Positions 25,312-34,746 are shown, counted from the stretch's first letter. The stretch: DNA of 44,362 nucleotides from Candidatus Bathyarchaeota archaeon (GCA_003151735.1 PLYI01000061.1:1-44362); one strand, 5' to 3'. The notes: generated from the sequence alone by a model not told the origin. Translations and numbers: made by a program.

Positions 25312-25553
25312 TTATTTGAAGAGTTGCTCATCTCTAGCAGTTTGGCTTACCTTGATATAGCGGCTTCTTCGGCAGAAATCCAAAATTTTGTTGTAGAGCT
25401 CGTCATTGCGGTTTGCAAACTCTCTTTTAAAACCCACCCTTCCAGTTTGCACTCGAATTTCAACAGCACTATCATTATGAAAAGTTGGTAGAAACCAAGT
25501 TTTTCTCCAGCATACTCCTCAAGTACACCCCAATCATCAATAATAATTACCAC
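25312..25553 (-). pseudogene. frameshifted small gene
   Basis: One frame begins MVIIIDDWGVLEEYAGEKLG and another continues with a natural-looking composition (AVEIRVQTGRVGFKREFANR...LYNKILDFCRRSRYIKV) to a stop at 25312. The two fit together only with a shift near 25490. It precedes the 51-aa gene by 21 bases. Function unknown. Confidence 0.35.
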
Positions 25554-25604
25554 TTTTCTGTCACCTAAAACTATGTCGCGCTGGCAAAATAAAGCGCTTC
25601 TGTG

Positions 25605-25635
25605 CCCCTCAAAGAACAGGGTTCTTTCAGAGGGG
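25605..25635. repeat. perfect-arm hairpin
   Basis: CCCCTC-AAAGAAC, a short loop AGG, then GTTCTTT-CA-GAGGGG. The stem is 13 pairs with a two-base bulge. It lies in the leader of the minus-strand group ending in the decayed integrase. No T-tract follows, so a structured leader or operator is more likely than a terminator. Confidence 0.5.
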
Positions 25636-25762
25636 TCTAAAAGAACAGGGTCTGGAAAATTATAAACTGAGGCAGCTTGGCGAATATTATATGTTGATAA
25701 TTGCGTATTACATGTTAAATTTATGTGGCAAATTATTTAATTGTGTAAAAAGTAGTTTTAGC

Positions 25763-26032
25763 TCAACTTTTCTCTTCTTTTTGGGCGTTAATGAGGTCTG
25801 CGAGGATAATTAGTGCGGCTTCATCACTTATGTGATCAAATAACTCTTCTGGACTATGAGCGTTTAGAAACATTGCAAGATAGGCTTTTGGGGTTAACTC
25901 GTAGTAGTTAGTTAATCCGCCAACTCTTTCTGTAACTTTGGTTTTCTTGAGATATCCGTGGTTTTCAAGATCTCTGACTCTTTTGTTAACAGTTGAGCAA
26001 CCGGTACCCAAATTCATGTGCAGATCCACCAT
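25763..26032 (-). CDS. truncated winged-helix regulator
   Basis: 89 aa. STVNKRVRDLENHGYLKKTKV is the recognition-helix part of a MarR/PadR-like wHTH, followed by a wing (GGLTNYYELTPKAYLAMFL). The first helices are missing; the frame opens in sequence belonging to the virus-like fragment at 25986-26213. It is probably an N-terminally truncated gene joined by recombination. Confidence 0.5.
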   Translation of the reverse strand: MVDLHMNLGTGCSTVNKRVRDLENHGYLKKTKVTERVGGLTNYYELTPKAYLAMFLNAHSPEELFDHISDEAALIILADLINAQKEEKS

Positions 26033-26213
26033 CAGCAGAACTTATGTTTAAGCGGAAATTGGCTGCTCCAATAGTGTCGATCCACCAACTACGCCCTCCC
26101 AAATTATCATGAGGCATAACCGCAATATCATCAACAGTTGGCGCACTAGATAAGCCGTGGGGAACATCAACAAAAACTTGCCCAAGCAAAATAGTAGCGA
26201 CTTGTTCAGTCAA
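25986..26213 (-). pseudogene. fragment of a virus-like structural (tail/lectin-type) protein
   Basis: The peptide PHGLSSAPTVDDIAVMPHDN, then GGRSWWIDTIGAANFRLNISSAD, has the pattern HGL...PT...P...WW...I.A..F.I.ISS seen in phage tail and H-type-lectin-like beta sandwiches. It stops at YRLLNC, inside the start of the wHTH gene. It looks like a piece of a lost provirus gene. Confidence 0.45.
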
Positions 26214-26254
26214 TAATTAACCTCAAGCTGAGTTATCTATAAACAATTAAAGCC

Positions 26255-26431
26255 TTATTGCACAGGCTTAACGCGAATAAGCCCTTTCTTCAAAAGTACC
26301 TGAAGTGTATCACTGTAACTTGGCTCCTCTTCTCCAAGCCTATGTGAGCGACGTTTACGTTCTTCATGTTCAAGATCTATTTCTCGAGCAAGAGCAGAAT
26401 CCACCGTTCCACAAACACGAATACGAGTCAT
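26255..26431 (-). CDS. ribbon-helix-helix-type small protein
   Basis: 58 aa, MTRIRVCGTVDSALAREIDLE..., then PSYSDTLQVLLKKGLIRV. The beta-strand, helix, turn (S-Y-S-D), helix order fits ribbon-helix-helix DNA-binding proteins. Its ATG overlaps the stop of the upstream gene (ATGA), showing coupling with the 102-aa virus-like protein. Too short for many gene finders. Confidence 0.55.
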   Translation of the reverse strand: MTRIRVCGTVDSALAREIDLEHEERKRRSHRLGEEEPSYSDTLQVLLKKGLIRVKPVQ

Positions 26432-26736
26432 TGCTGAACCTTTGGAAGAGTTTTAGGTTTTACTTTACTTTTAGCTTCAGGATGAAAAATTAACGTTTCA
26501 GCTTTAACTTCAGGAGCCAATATGGCAACCTCAGTCGCCACATCAACAATAAATACTTCAGCGTTTGGAGCCGATTCAGGTTCGACTTTAAGTTTTGGTT
26601 CAAGTACTCTTTCAAGGAAATCCATGTTAAAAAGTGCAGCGGCCTCTTCAGAGCACTCGACTATTTCGCCAGGGAAATACCTTTTCCCCCGAAAATGAAA
26701 ACTATGAACCTTTGAAAGAACCTTAAATCTCAACAT
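26428..26736 (-). CDS. virus-like small protein, 102 aa
   Basis: The N-terminal 45 residues (MLRFKVLSKVHSFHFRGKRY, then FPGEIVECSEEAAALFNM) match the short head-completion-type proteins of tailed viruses, whose pattern is kv...y.pGd.ve.seeeA..L. The rest is Pro/Lys/Val-rich. Coupled to the ribbon-helix-helix gene by a four-base overlap. Likely a remnant of a provirus module. Confidence 0.4.
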   Translation of the reverse strand: MLRFKVLSKVHSFHFRGKRYFPGEIVECSEEAAALFNMDFLERVLEPKLKVEPESAPNAEVFIVDVATEVAILAPEVKAETLIFHPEAKSKVKPKTLPKVQQ

Positions 26737-27013
26737 ACAACAATCATATCATTAAAAAAAGGATTTTTTACTTAAGTTTTATTGCATAAAACATGCCGAA
26801 CCCGTAAAAGCAATCTCCGTTAGACTATCAAAAACAGAATAAAAAACAAAAAAGGGGATATGCGGGTGATATCTCCACTGGCTTGAGGATTTGAATCTCA
26901 CTGCCCATTTTTCGTTTTAACTTATTTCGTTTCTTACGGAGAATGTCAAGTTAGGATTTTATCGGATTTTGAGCTTTTACTGTATTTCTTTAATTGCTAA
27001 CCCATGCCTATGA
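26737..27013. other. spacer with T-rich repeat and tRNA-T-arm-like sequence
   Basis: Contains T-rich repeat copy A (26829-26856). On the minus strand it also holds TGAGA-TTCAAAT-CCTCA (about 26885-26901), which has the form of a tRNA T-arm. No matching tRNA 5' half is visible. GGTGATATCTCCACT here recurs as GGTGACATCTCCACT at 42704. Confidence 0.4.
26829..26856 (-). terminator. T-rich terminator-like repeat, copy A
   Basis: On the minus strand this reads CCCTTTTTTG, TTTTTTATTC, TGTTTTTG. The same 28 bases occur at 30738-30765 and, slightly changed, at 42747-42772. All lie downstream of minus-strand genes, as expected for archaeal U-tract terminators. Confidence 0.5.
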
Positions 27014-27595
27014 TTAGTTGCCTAACCTATTTGCTTCTTCTTTCCAGCCCTTAACCTCGTCAATAACAACCCATTGTTCACCCAAATCAAGCTCATTAAT
27101 AATTTTCAAGCAGAAAGGTGTTATTTCTTCAAGGTTAATTAAGTCAAACGAACTAGCAATTGATAATACAGATTTCACGATTATTCGTTTGTTCATGCCT
27201 TGCAAGAGCATCTTGCATAATAGCGCGATTTTCTTGAGAACAATTCAATAGGTCATCAGACAAAAATAAAGTACGTTCTGATAGTGTTTGTTTGTCATGA
27301 GGTTCATGCGTATTGGAGAGCATCTCAATATGCACTTTTGATCGTCTATCAATCATAGCTTGAGGGTCTTGATTGTAATTTCTCTGAAGGGCATATACCG
27401 CTGGGTGTTGCGCAAAAGAGTTTAAATTAGCTTGAATTTGTTTCGAAGAATTATTAAAACTGTTAAAATCTACAACGCCCATTACACCTTGAAGTTTAAT
27501 GATAAAGTGGGCTAATTCATGTGTAATTAAAATGAAGTCGGGGCTATCCGTTTGTTCCAACAACCCGCCACAGTTTCCTGATGCTCTGGGTTACT
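27014..27595 (-). pseudogene. broken HExxH metallopeptidase-like gene
   Basis: One frame contains DFILITHELAHFIIKL, a zinc-peptidase HExxH helix, and continues to about 27153. The C-terminal part (ASSFDLINLEEITPFCLKIINELDLG cut here) lies in another frame and ends at 27014. There is no good start codon upstream. It looks frameshifted and truncated. Confidence 0.45.
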
Positions 27596-27718
27596 TAGGA
27601 GAAAACAAAAACTGCTCTGGCTATTGCATTTGCAGTTTTGACCAAAAAGCCTTTTCAGCCCATGTGCTGCGATGCTTCAAACAAAAAAAGGAAGGAAGAT
27701 TGTTTGTTGTTGGTTTTT

Positions 27719-30433
27719 TTATGGTCTTTTTCTGAAGAGCAACGCTAGGACTGCGCCAACTATAATTATCACGATTATAATGGCGATTCCTATCCCTAGT
27801 ACGTACATTTGTGTGGCTGCTTCGTTGCTTAGTTGCGCTGTGGTCGCAGATGTGGTGGCTTGTGGCTGCATGACGTTGAAGCTTGTTTCTGCTGATGATG
27901 GCCAGTAGCCATTGGTGCCTGGGAATACTGCGTAGACTGTAAAGTTACCGGATATGTCAGGGGTCCACGTTAAGGTGTACATCCCGCCCGAGTCTGTTGT
28001 AGTTGTGCCGATTGGCCGTGTGTTGCCGTTTGAATCTTTGACTGAAAGCTGAACTGGAACGCCCGTAAAGTTGGTGGGCAGTGTCTGTTGCTGGTAAATG
28101 TAGCTCATCCATTTACTCATACTGGCATCCGATGCGCATGGTACGCCAAACGGGAAGTTACCTGCCACTTGAGTTTGGTGTGTGCCAGCTGAAGTATCGA
28201 TTACGGTTCCGCTGATTACTACTGATTGGCTTGAGGCAAGGGCTGATTTTGGCGCGTCGACTGTGATGGCGCTGGGTCCTCTCCCAATGCTGTATATTTG
28301 GTTGTCATAGCCGTTGAATAATGTTGCATATCCGTCTGCTATGGCAAAGCTCTGAGTAAAGAATTCGCCTGTATATGCCGACAGGGTCCAAATTTCTGCT
28401 CCAGTTGTTGCGTTGACGGCTCTTGCCAGAGCGCCTTTGTAGATAGGTGTCTCTACAGTGTGTTCTGAGCTTGTGGCGTATACAATGTCGTTTCCGATTG
28501 CGTCAATAACTAATGGGAAGTGGCCTGGTACTTCGAAGCCTCCTTGGGTACTATTGCCTAAGCCGCCGTTACCGTATGTCCATAAAACGTTACCTGTCTT
28601 AGTATCATAGCAGGTGATTACTCCTGAGTATCCTGTTGAGTACATTTTGCCGTAAGCAAAGCCATTTTGGATGCTACCAGATGATGGGCTGCCGTAATAG
28701 TCCATTGCGTTTTGAGGTGTAGTTGGACCCCACATTTTGGCTCCTGTGTCGAGGTTGTAGCCGACGAAGTTGTTGGTCTCTCTTAGGTTCTCGGTGAACA
28801 CGCGGTTTACTGGGTCAACGCCTGCTTCGAGGACTGTTAGGTTCCCCGCTGGGGGTTGAAGCGTGTTGGACCACGCCAGGCTGCCGACTGTTCCTTTGGA
28901 CGCGTTAAGGTTGATGGCGAAGTATGTGTATGGGCTGAAGCCGTAGGATCCCATAAAGGTGGCACCTTGTGATGGTAGAGAGCCGTTATAGCCAAGCATT
29001 ATGTCGTTATAAAGAACCTGTACAATTGTTACGGTTGACGGGTTTGGCATTGTGTTTAAGAATGGTATAGACGCATTTTGTGTTGTGGTGTCTAGCCAGT
29101 CATAACGTGTGCCGGTTGCGCCGTTGACCGTTCCTGTTGCGGTGTCAGGTGCTGGTGATAATCCCAAGTTTTGGGGTGCGTTGAAATCCAATAGCCTAGA
29201 TGAGTTCCATTGGGCTAAGTAGTAGTTTGGTTTTGCTGTGGTGCCGTTGTTAAAGATGGTATATCTAAGTTGTTCGCCATTTGGACCATTTTGTATTGTG
29301 TACGCTGTCGCTGACGGAACGCCGGTTACGTTAAATTGTGGATCACCTGTGTCTGCATCAAATGCATTCGCAAAGTTTGCAGTAAAGAGAAGCGCTGGGT
29401 AGACTCCGTGTTGGTTGGGATCCTGGACATCGTAGATGTATGCGAAGCTCAATGGGGGCACATCACGTCTTGACCAGAGTATTTGTCCGGTTTGTAGGTC
29501 AATGCAGTCTGTTGGTCCAGTGGGTCCTGTGAAGAATGACACAGAGAATGATCGTGGTTCGGTGTAGTAGAGTTTGCCGTTGACGATTATGGGGTTGGTG
29601 AAGCGTTGGTTGTATGCTGAGCCTTCGAACCATGTGTCGCCTTGTATTGCCACGTTGTTTCCGCCGACAACTCCTCCTGGTTGCACTGCTTTAGTCCAAA
29701 CTATGTGTGAGGTTTGTGGTCCCACGGCATCGCCTGGTGTTATGAGATAGCCGTTGCCGCCTGCGTTATAGCTGGATGATAAGCCACCGTAGTTGGGGGC
29801 GCCGGTTCCCAGCCAGTTGGACGATATTGTCCACCAGTTGGTGTTTTCTCCGTAGATTGGCCGTGTCCAGTATTCTGTTGGCATGGGGGCTTGCTGGAAG
29901 TAGGGAACTTGGCTGCTTGTTACTGTTAGGGTTGTGTTTGCTGAGCTTGGCAGGTAGTAGTCGTTGACTAATTGTGATGCTGGGTTGTAGTCTCCGCTTG
30001 TTGCGTTGTAGACTTGTCCCGGGAAGTTGAAGGTTAAGGTGTATGTGCCAGGCTCTGCTGGGGTGAAGTGGTAGGCTTGGTTGGATGTTGCGTCTTGAAT
30101 GGTGGCGAAGCTGACTGTGTTTGTTCCGTTGGGTCCAGTAATGGTGAGCTGGTAGTTGTGGAATCTGTAGTTGTTGCCGATTGCCGCGTAGGCGGTAATA
30201 AACGGCGAGTCAAGCGGCCAATAGCCGTATACTCTGTTAAGCCACATGTAGATGGTGGCGCTTTGACCAACGCCTACTGTGTCTGGATGGGCAGCGATGA
30301 AGGCATTTGTTGTCAGATTTGTTGGGGGGGTGTGAGCTTTAGTTGTTGGTATTATTGACGTTGAAGCTACCATCGATAGTATGAATAATGTAGCAATCGT
30401 TATAGCTGCTATTTTGTTTTTTAGTTTTTGCAT
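27719..30433 (-). CDS. large secreted PQQ-type beta-propeller surface protein with C-terminal anchor
   Basis: 904 aa. Signal peptide (1-33, ending TTKAH), an N-terminal beta-sandwich (35-170), then a long PQQ-like beta-propeller with repeats of the type G..YC.D..TG..LW (TDCIDLQTGQILWSRRD, VITCYDTKTGNVLWTYGNG, VNATTGAEIWTLSAYTG), an Ig-like domain near the end (TVDAPKSALASSQSVVISGTV), and one transmembrane helix (IGIAIIIVIIIVGAVLALLF) with RKRP. It faces outside; role probably structural or receptor-like. Strong GC and no decay, so a host gene. Confidence 0.85.
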   Translation of the reverse strand: MQKLKNKIAAITIATLFILSMVASTSIIPTTKAHTPPTNLTTNAFIAAHPDTVGVGQSATIYMWLNRVYGYWPLDSPFITAYAAIGNNYRFHNYQLTITGPNGTNTVSFATIQDATSNQAYHFTPAEPGTYTLTFNFPGQVYNATSGDYNPASQLVNDYYLPSSANTTLTVTSSQVPYFQQAPMPTEYWTRPIYGENTNWWTISSNWLGTGAPNYGGLSSSYNAGGNGYLITPGDAVGPQTSHIVWTKAVQPGGVVGGNNVAIQGDTWFEGSAYNQRFTNPIIVNGKLYYTEPRSFSVSFFTGPTGPTDCIDLQTGQILWSRRDVPPLSFAYIYDVQDPNQHGVYPALLFTANFANAFDADTGDPQFNVTGVPSATAYTIQNGPNGEQLRYTIFNNGTTAKPNYYLAQWNSSRLLDFNAPQNLGLSPAPDTATGTVNGATGTRYDWLDTTTQNASIPFLNTMPNPSTVTIVQVLYNDIMLGYNGSLPSQGATFMGSYGFSPYTYFAINLNASKGTVGSLAWSNTLQPPAGNLTVLEAGVDPVNRVFTENLRETNNFVGYNLDTGAKMWGPTTPQNAMDYYGSPSSGSIQNGFAYGKMYSTGYSGVITCYDTKTGNVLWTYGNGGLGNSTQGGFEVPGHFPLVIDAIGNDIVYATSSEHTVETPIYKGALARAVNATTGAEIWTLSAYTGEFFTQSFAIADGYATLFNGYDNQIYSIGRGPSAITVDAPKSALASSQSVVISGTVIDTSAGTHQTQVAGNFPFGVPCASDASMSKWMSYIYQQQTLPTNFTGVPVQLSVKDSNGNTRPIGTTTTDSGGMYTLTWTPDISGNFTVYAVFPGTNGYWPSSAETSFNVMQPQATTSATTAQLSNEAATQMYVLGIGIAIIIVIIIVGAVLALLFRKRP

Positions 30434-30736
30434 TTTTCTTTTCTCCAGTATTTTTCTTATTTTTCGTTATTTTTTTAATTACATCCGAAAAATCGGATAA
30501 AGGCAGTTCACAACCAAGTTGTATTTAAAATTTGGGTAATTACAACTTTTTCGAGATAAAAACATGAATTTTGATTAAAAACATTATTATTATTTTTTTA
30601 AAAATAATAGTTTAAATAATGTTTAGCAAAAGTAAGAAATTATTTAGACACACATAGTTTCTTTTAAAACTGTTAACTATGATTTGCTGGTCAGGGGCTG
30701 CAAAATATTGACGAGATTTTGCATTTTCATAGAGTA
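30434..30736. other. AT-rich promoter region of the propeller gene
   Basis: The spacer is extremely AT-rich, with stretches such as TTATTATTATTTTTTTAAAAATAATA (given in parts: inverted repeat around 30588-30612). It holds no open frame. It likely carries the promoter of the minus-strand gene at 27719-30433. Confidence 0.4.
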
Positions 30737-30737
30737 G

Positions 30738-30765
30738 CAAAAACAGAATAAAAAACAAAAAAGGG
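30738..30765 (-). terminator. T-rich terminator-like repeat, copy B
   Basis: Identical over 28 bases to 26829-26856. It begins 22 bases after the stop of the minus-strand gene at 30788, the right place for its terminator. Confidence 0.6.
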
Positions 30766-30787
30766 AGTGCAATTGTGTTTTCGCTTG

Positions 30788-31072
30788 TTATAGCTTTTTT
30801 GCAACTTCGCTTAATGGTTGAACAGGCCTTACCTCAACTACCATCTGACCGAAAAATTTTGAAACTGTCATCGAGTTGTCCGCTTCTATTGTAAAGAACC
30901 CTTTGTGATCTACTGATGTGTCAGCTGGACAGCTCATGTAACCAGCAACTATACTGACTCCCGCATTTTTGACGTTCTCATCGGAAAACAATTTCTTGAG
31001 CATGCCTTTGCCTTCAGGTGTCAGCAGAGGACAATTAGATGCATTGTGTGTATGTGTCGCTTCAAATAACAC
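30788..31072 (-). CDS. small DUF3303-like protein
   Basis: 94 aa: MLFEATHTHNASNCPLLTPE, then GYMSCPADTSVDHKGFFTIEAD and a VSKFFGQMVVEVRPVQPL end. This is the ferredoxin-fold pattern of the DUF3303 family, in which a short protein starts with a strand and ends with a P-x-P-[LV] segment. Function unknown. Followed by terminator copy B. Confidence 0.55.
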   Translation of the reverse strand: MLFEATHTHNASNCPLLTPEGKGMLKKLFSDENVKNAGVSIVAGYMSCPADTSVDHKGFFTIEADNSMTVSKFFGQMVVEVRPVQPLSEVAKKL

Positions 31073-31291
31073 TTAATCACCTCCCTTTTTTCTTGAAAAA
31101 GCAAAATCAGACAGGTTATTCTATGTCTTCGTCCAAAATAAACTTTACAGGAATTATGTCCCTGAACATGCAAAAATAGCTGAGGCTCTCATGATTATTT
31201 TGAATGAAAAATTTCAAAAAACAGGTTGCTTTTGTTACTGGCTATTTGTGGCCGTCTTGGTGTAATAACTAAAAGAGTTAGCAATTGCCAC
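31073..31291. other. spacer, nothing recognised
   Basis: Promoter side of the small gene at 30788-31072 and terminator side of the P-type ATPase. No open frame or repeat is evident. Confidence 0.4.
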
Positions 31292-33712
31292 TCAGTCAAA
31301 TGGCTTGCGTAGAAGGCGAGTTTTTATCTGATCATTAAGCAACAACCCAAAAACAAAGAACCATGCCAATGCTAAAGCTACGTACATAGGCGGTATTGGT
31401 GCTAATCCAGGTATTCCGGTAATTGAGATAATCGATGAAATCAGAATGTCTGCAATTACGGCAATTAGAAGCGGTCGGCTCGGTTTTGACTCCCAGAAAT
31501 TGCCCCTTTCCCGCACAACAAAGATAGTGAATAATCCACCGAATAGCAACATGTCAAACGAGAAAGTATTCAATACTGCACTATTTGATAACCCCAAGTA
31601 GTTAAGTCCCAAGTATAAAAGCCCCAGAGACTCAATGACGCTTGCAACTCCTAGTATTGTTGCTCCTTTAACAAGAGGGGTAATATTCCATTTTTCAGGT
31701 TTTGCGGATGGACGTACATTGTCTGTTGAAAGGGAGATAGTGACAAAGTCAACCAAGAAAAGCAGTAGAACCACTTGGAAGGCGCCCACAACGAACAATC
31801 CGGTAAGAAGAAATGCAATGATAACAAACAAGACTACCTGGAAAGTTTTCACTATCTTATTAAAAATCCAAGTGAATATCCGCTGATAAATCATTCTGCC
31901 AGTAACAACTAAATTTACCACGTTGGACAAGCCTTCTTCAGTTAAAACAACACTGGCTGAACCCTTCGCCACATCAGTAGCATTGCTTACGGCTATTCCA
32001 ACCTCAGCCTGCTTTAACGCGGGAGCATCGTTTATTCCGTCGCCAGTCATTCCAACAACATGCTTTTCCGCCTGCAACCCTTTGACAATCAGGTACTTGC
32101 CTTCCGGATAAATTTCAGCAAAACCGTCGCTTTTATCAACGACTTCAGCTGCAACAATAGCATCCTGGCTTCTAGTGTTCTCAACATCAGCCATGCGCGT
32201 GACTTTATCGCCTAAACCCACTTCTTGCGCTATCTGCTTTGCAATAGGCAGCGAATCTCCAGTGAGCATTTTAACCGAAATTCCCAGAGATCGAAGCTTA
32301 GCAATCAGTTTTGCAGAATCCTTCCGTGGTTTATCATAAAGCCCCACTAAACCAACTATCTCCATTGCAGGCGCTTCTTTGCCAATTGCTACAGCTATAA
32401 CCCTGTAGCCTTTATTAGCCAAAACATCGACTTTCTTCTCAATGGTTTCTTTTTCATCTTCTTTGGTGCCGCAGGCTTGCATTACTGCCGACACGGCACC
32501 TTTGATAACCCTAAAAGTCTCACCTTTCTTGACAACTGTCGCTTCCGTTTTGCGAGTCGAGGGGTCAAAGGGGATGAATTTCTTCTGTTCATACTCTTCT
32601 AACTTGATTTTCCTTTCCTCAAGAGCAATAAAGAATGCTAGATCAATTGGATCCTGATTCGCTTTTTGGGAAGATAAAGCGCCAAATATGAGAGCTTCAT
32701 CTTTCGTGTAATGGTTCATCTCAGCGATATCGGCTATTGAAAGCTTGTTTTCAGTGATAGTTCCCGTTTTATCAGCGCACAAAACATCCATAAGCGCAGC
32801 ATCTTCAGACGCACTAAGCCTAGTAACTAAGACGCCCTTTCGTGCAAGTTCAAAGGAGCCCAATGCCATAGTTATCGTAAACATGGTTGGCAAAGCTACT
32901 GGAATTGCAGAAACAAGCAAGACCAATGCTAGGGACAGTACGTCTAAGAGGTTTACTCCTCTAACCCAAGAAACTGCAGCGGTAATAACAAGCAAGGAAA
33001 CAACCAAAACAAGAAGCCACTTCATGAGGCTAGAAATAACCTCTTCCATATGCAGCTTAGGCTTGGCCAACTGAACAAGCTGTGTGGTCTTACCAAAATA
33101 CGTGTGTACGCCCGTGGCAGTAACAACACCTGTTACCTCACCCTTCCTAACGAGCGACCCAGAGTAAACAACATCACCGGTCTTTTTGTCGATAGGCAGA
33201 GATTCACCGGTTATGGCTGACTGATCAACTGTTGCTTCAGAATCAACTATCTTGAAGTCCGCAGGAACAAAATCCCCTGATCTGACTCTGATTACGTCGC
33301 CAGGCACAACTTCAGCAGCTGTTAATGTCTGCCACAAGCTATCTCGTAAGACACGCGCTTTCAGCTGCAATTTCTGCTTGAGGGCTCCAACGGCTCGTGT
33401 AGCCTGCCTTTCTTGGATAAATCCTAAAATGGCGTTTACAAGCAGCAAGGCTGTTATTATGTAGAGGTCCACGTATTTGCCTAAAACTAAAGACAGCACA
33501 ATGGCTACTTCAAGCATCCAGGCCGTCAATCCCCAGAACTTCTTTGCAAAAGTTATTGCCGAATTTGCCTGTTTCTCCGCTACTTCATTGCGCCCATATT
33601 GTTTTTGTCTTTCTTTGACCTTATCAGAACTTAAGCCATTTGCAACATCAACATTTAAGGCATCATCTGCTTGTTTACTCGATCTATCGGCATCTGATCC
33701 TTTTGCGGTCAT
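31292..33712 (-). CDS. plasma-membrane type proton-efflux P-type ATPase
   Basis: 806 aa. N-terminal cytoplasmic stretch, paired helices, actuator TGES (SAITGESLPIDKKTGD), phosphorylation site DKTGTIT, KGA nucleotide-binding region (FRVIKGAVSAV), hinge MTGDGINDAPALKQAEVGIAV, and a final helix bundle. It lacks the Ca/Na-binding M4 motif pattern and looks like P3A proton pumps of archaea. It exports protons at the cost of ATP. Full length. Single gene on the minus strand, followed upstream by a methyltransferase gene 57 bases away. Confidence 0.9.
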   Translation of the reverse strand: MTAKGSDADRSSKQADDALNVDVANGLSSDKVKERQKQYGRNEVAEKQANSAITFAKKFWGLTAWMLEVAIVLSLVLGKYVDLYIITALLLVNAILGFIQERQATRAVGALKQKLQLKARVLRDSLWQTLTAAEVVPGDVIRVRSGDFVPADFKIVDSEATVDQSAITGESLPIDKKTGDVVYSGSLVRKGEVTGVVTATGVHTYFGKTTQLVQLAKPKLHMEEVISSLMKWLLVLVVSLLVITAAVSWVRGVNLLDVLSLALVLLVSAIPVALPTMFTITMALGSFELARKGVLVTRLSASEDAALMDVLCADKTGTITENKLSIADIAEMNHYTKDEALIFGALSSQKANQDPIDLAFFIALEERKIKLEEYEQKKFIPFDPSTRKTEATVVKKGETFRVIKGAVSAVMQACGTKEDEKETIEKKVDVLANKGYRVIAVAIGKEAPAMEIVGLVGLYDKPRKDSAKLIAKLRSLGISVKMLTGDSLPIAKQIAQEVGLGDKVTRMADVENTRSQDAIVAAEVVDKSDGFAEIYPEGKYLIVKGLQAEKHVVGMTGDGINDAPALKQAEVGIAVSNATDVAKGSASVVLTEEGLSNVVNLVVTGRMIYQRIFTWIFNKIVKTFQVVLFVIIAFLLTGLFVVGAFQVVLLLFLVDFVTISLSTDNVRPSAKPEKWNITPLVKGATILGVASVIESLGLLYLGLNYLGLSNSAVLNTFSFDMLLFGGLFTIFVVRERGNFWESKPSRPLLIAVIADILISSIISITGIPGLAPIPPMYVALALAWFFVFGLLLNDQIKTRLLRKPFD

Positions 33713-33769
33713 TTCTTTGATCTATCCAGTTAAATTAAAGATAAACAAACTTTGGATCAGCTGCATACC

Positions 33770-34354
33770 CTACAATTGAACTGTCCGCTTGCAGACTAAT
33801 TCATAATGGTATGGTCCTGCATCCGTCTGTTTTACAACAGTAAAGCCACTCTCTGAAAGGATCCGCTTAGCCTCATCTTCGGATAGGCGACTTTTTAGTG
33901 GTGGTCCATGTTCTGTTTTAATTTTTTTCCAGTCTACATCAATGATGTATGCTGTGCGTTTAGATATGCGTTTAACTTCTTGAAAGAAAGCTTTCCTGTC
34001 ATCTACTTCGTGAAGAACGTTCGCGAAAAGGACAAGGTCGACAGATTCTTTAGAAATCCCAGTATGACACACATCGCTATTGACAATTTTAATTACTTGT
34101 GGATTCACTCCCGACTTGGCAATGTTTTCCTTCAAGCTGTCCAGCATATTCTGATCACTATCAACAGCATACACGAGACCTTTTTCTCCAGTTATCTGAG
34201 CCATTGGTATAGTAAAGAAGCCCGGTCCTGAGCCTAGGTCAGCCATCGTCATTCCTTTTGTGGCATCTGCGCATTTTAAAATGGTTTCAGGATTATGCCA
34301 TTGCTTTCTTTCTTCGGACATTAAGAACTTGGCACGGTCGGTATGATTTTCCAT
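33770..34354 (-). CDS. SAM-dependent methyltransferase, UbiE/ArsM-like
   Basis: 194 aa. MADLGSGPGFFTIPMA (motif I), VYAVDSDQNML (motif II), VDLVLFANVLHEVDDRKAFFQEVKRI (motif IV and following) are all intact. The substrate is not visible; relatives act on small molecules. Lies just upstream of the P-type ATPase on the same strand. The N-terminus FLMSEERKQWHNPE is typical of a subgroup found in methanogens and TACK archaea. Confidence 0.85.
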   Translation of the reverse strand: MENHTDRAKFLMSEERKQWHNPETILKCADATKGMTMADLGSGPGFFTIPMAQITGEKGLVYAVDSDQNMLDSLKENIAKSGVNPQVIKIVNSDVCHTGISKESVDLVLFANVLHEVDDRKAFFQEVKRISKRTAYIIDVDWKKIKTEHGPPLKSRLSEDEAKRILSESGFTVVKQTDAGPYHYELVCKRTVQL

Positions 34355-34551
34355 TGCTAACTCCTCATTTGCTTATGCGAAAACCAATTCCAGTATTAAT
34401 GTGCGCTGGTTCAAAAATTCTTTAGCAAGGGAAAGCAAATAAAGAAGGCATCGTTAAGCATGTTTTCTCTTCGCAACTTCATTTCACCAAGCATGTAAAG
34501 AAAGCTTTGTTTGCGTTAAAAAAATGAAATTGTATCCGGGCAGTTTGAAAA
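34355..34551. other. spacer, nothing recognised
   Basis: About 200 bases between the methyltransferase and ferredoxin genes. AT-rich; promoter for the methyltransferase expected here. Confidence 0.3.
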
Positions 34552-34746
34552 TCAGTTACTTCTTAACCGTATAGCGTTGGCGGAGCATTTTGCTATGCAA
34601 TCGCCGCATCCATGACAAAACCTTGGCTCAACAAAGTTCGGGTCATTATTGTCAATGCGGAAAATTGCTTTAGCATGACATGCCTTTGCTGCCTGACACT
34701 CAATACATCGTAAGCATCTATTTGGTTCAATGAAGGCCTTATGCAT
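34552..34746 (-). CDS. small two-cluster 4Fe-4S ferredoxin-like protein
   Basis: 64 aa from the ATG at 34746 (MHKAFIEPNRC); the frame extends 8 codons further. CLRCIECQAAKACHAKA and CHGCGDCIAKCSANA each offer a C-x2-C-x2-3-C set, with an odd longer spacing in the first (C-x2-C-x2-C-x5-C). It carries electrons. It lies at the end of the thioredoxin series on the same strand, about 130 bases from the membrane protein gene. Confidence 0.8.
   Translation of the reverse strand: MHKAFIEPNRCLRCIECQAAKACHAKAIFRIDNNDPNFVEPRFCHGCGDCIAKCSANAIRLRSN

Noticed and set aside
27499..27735. 78-aa plus-strand frame with several cysteines
   Set aside because: It is partly antisense to the HExxH pseudogene, has no ribosome-binding site, and its end runs into the propeller gene's 3' end.
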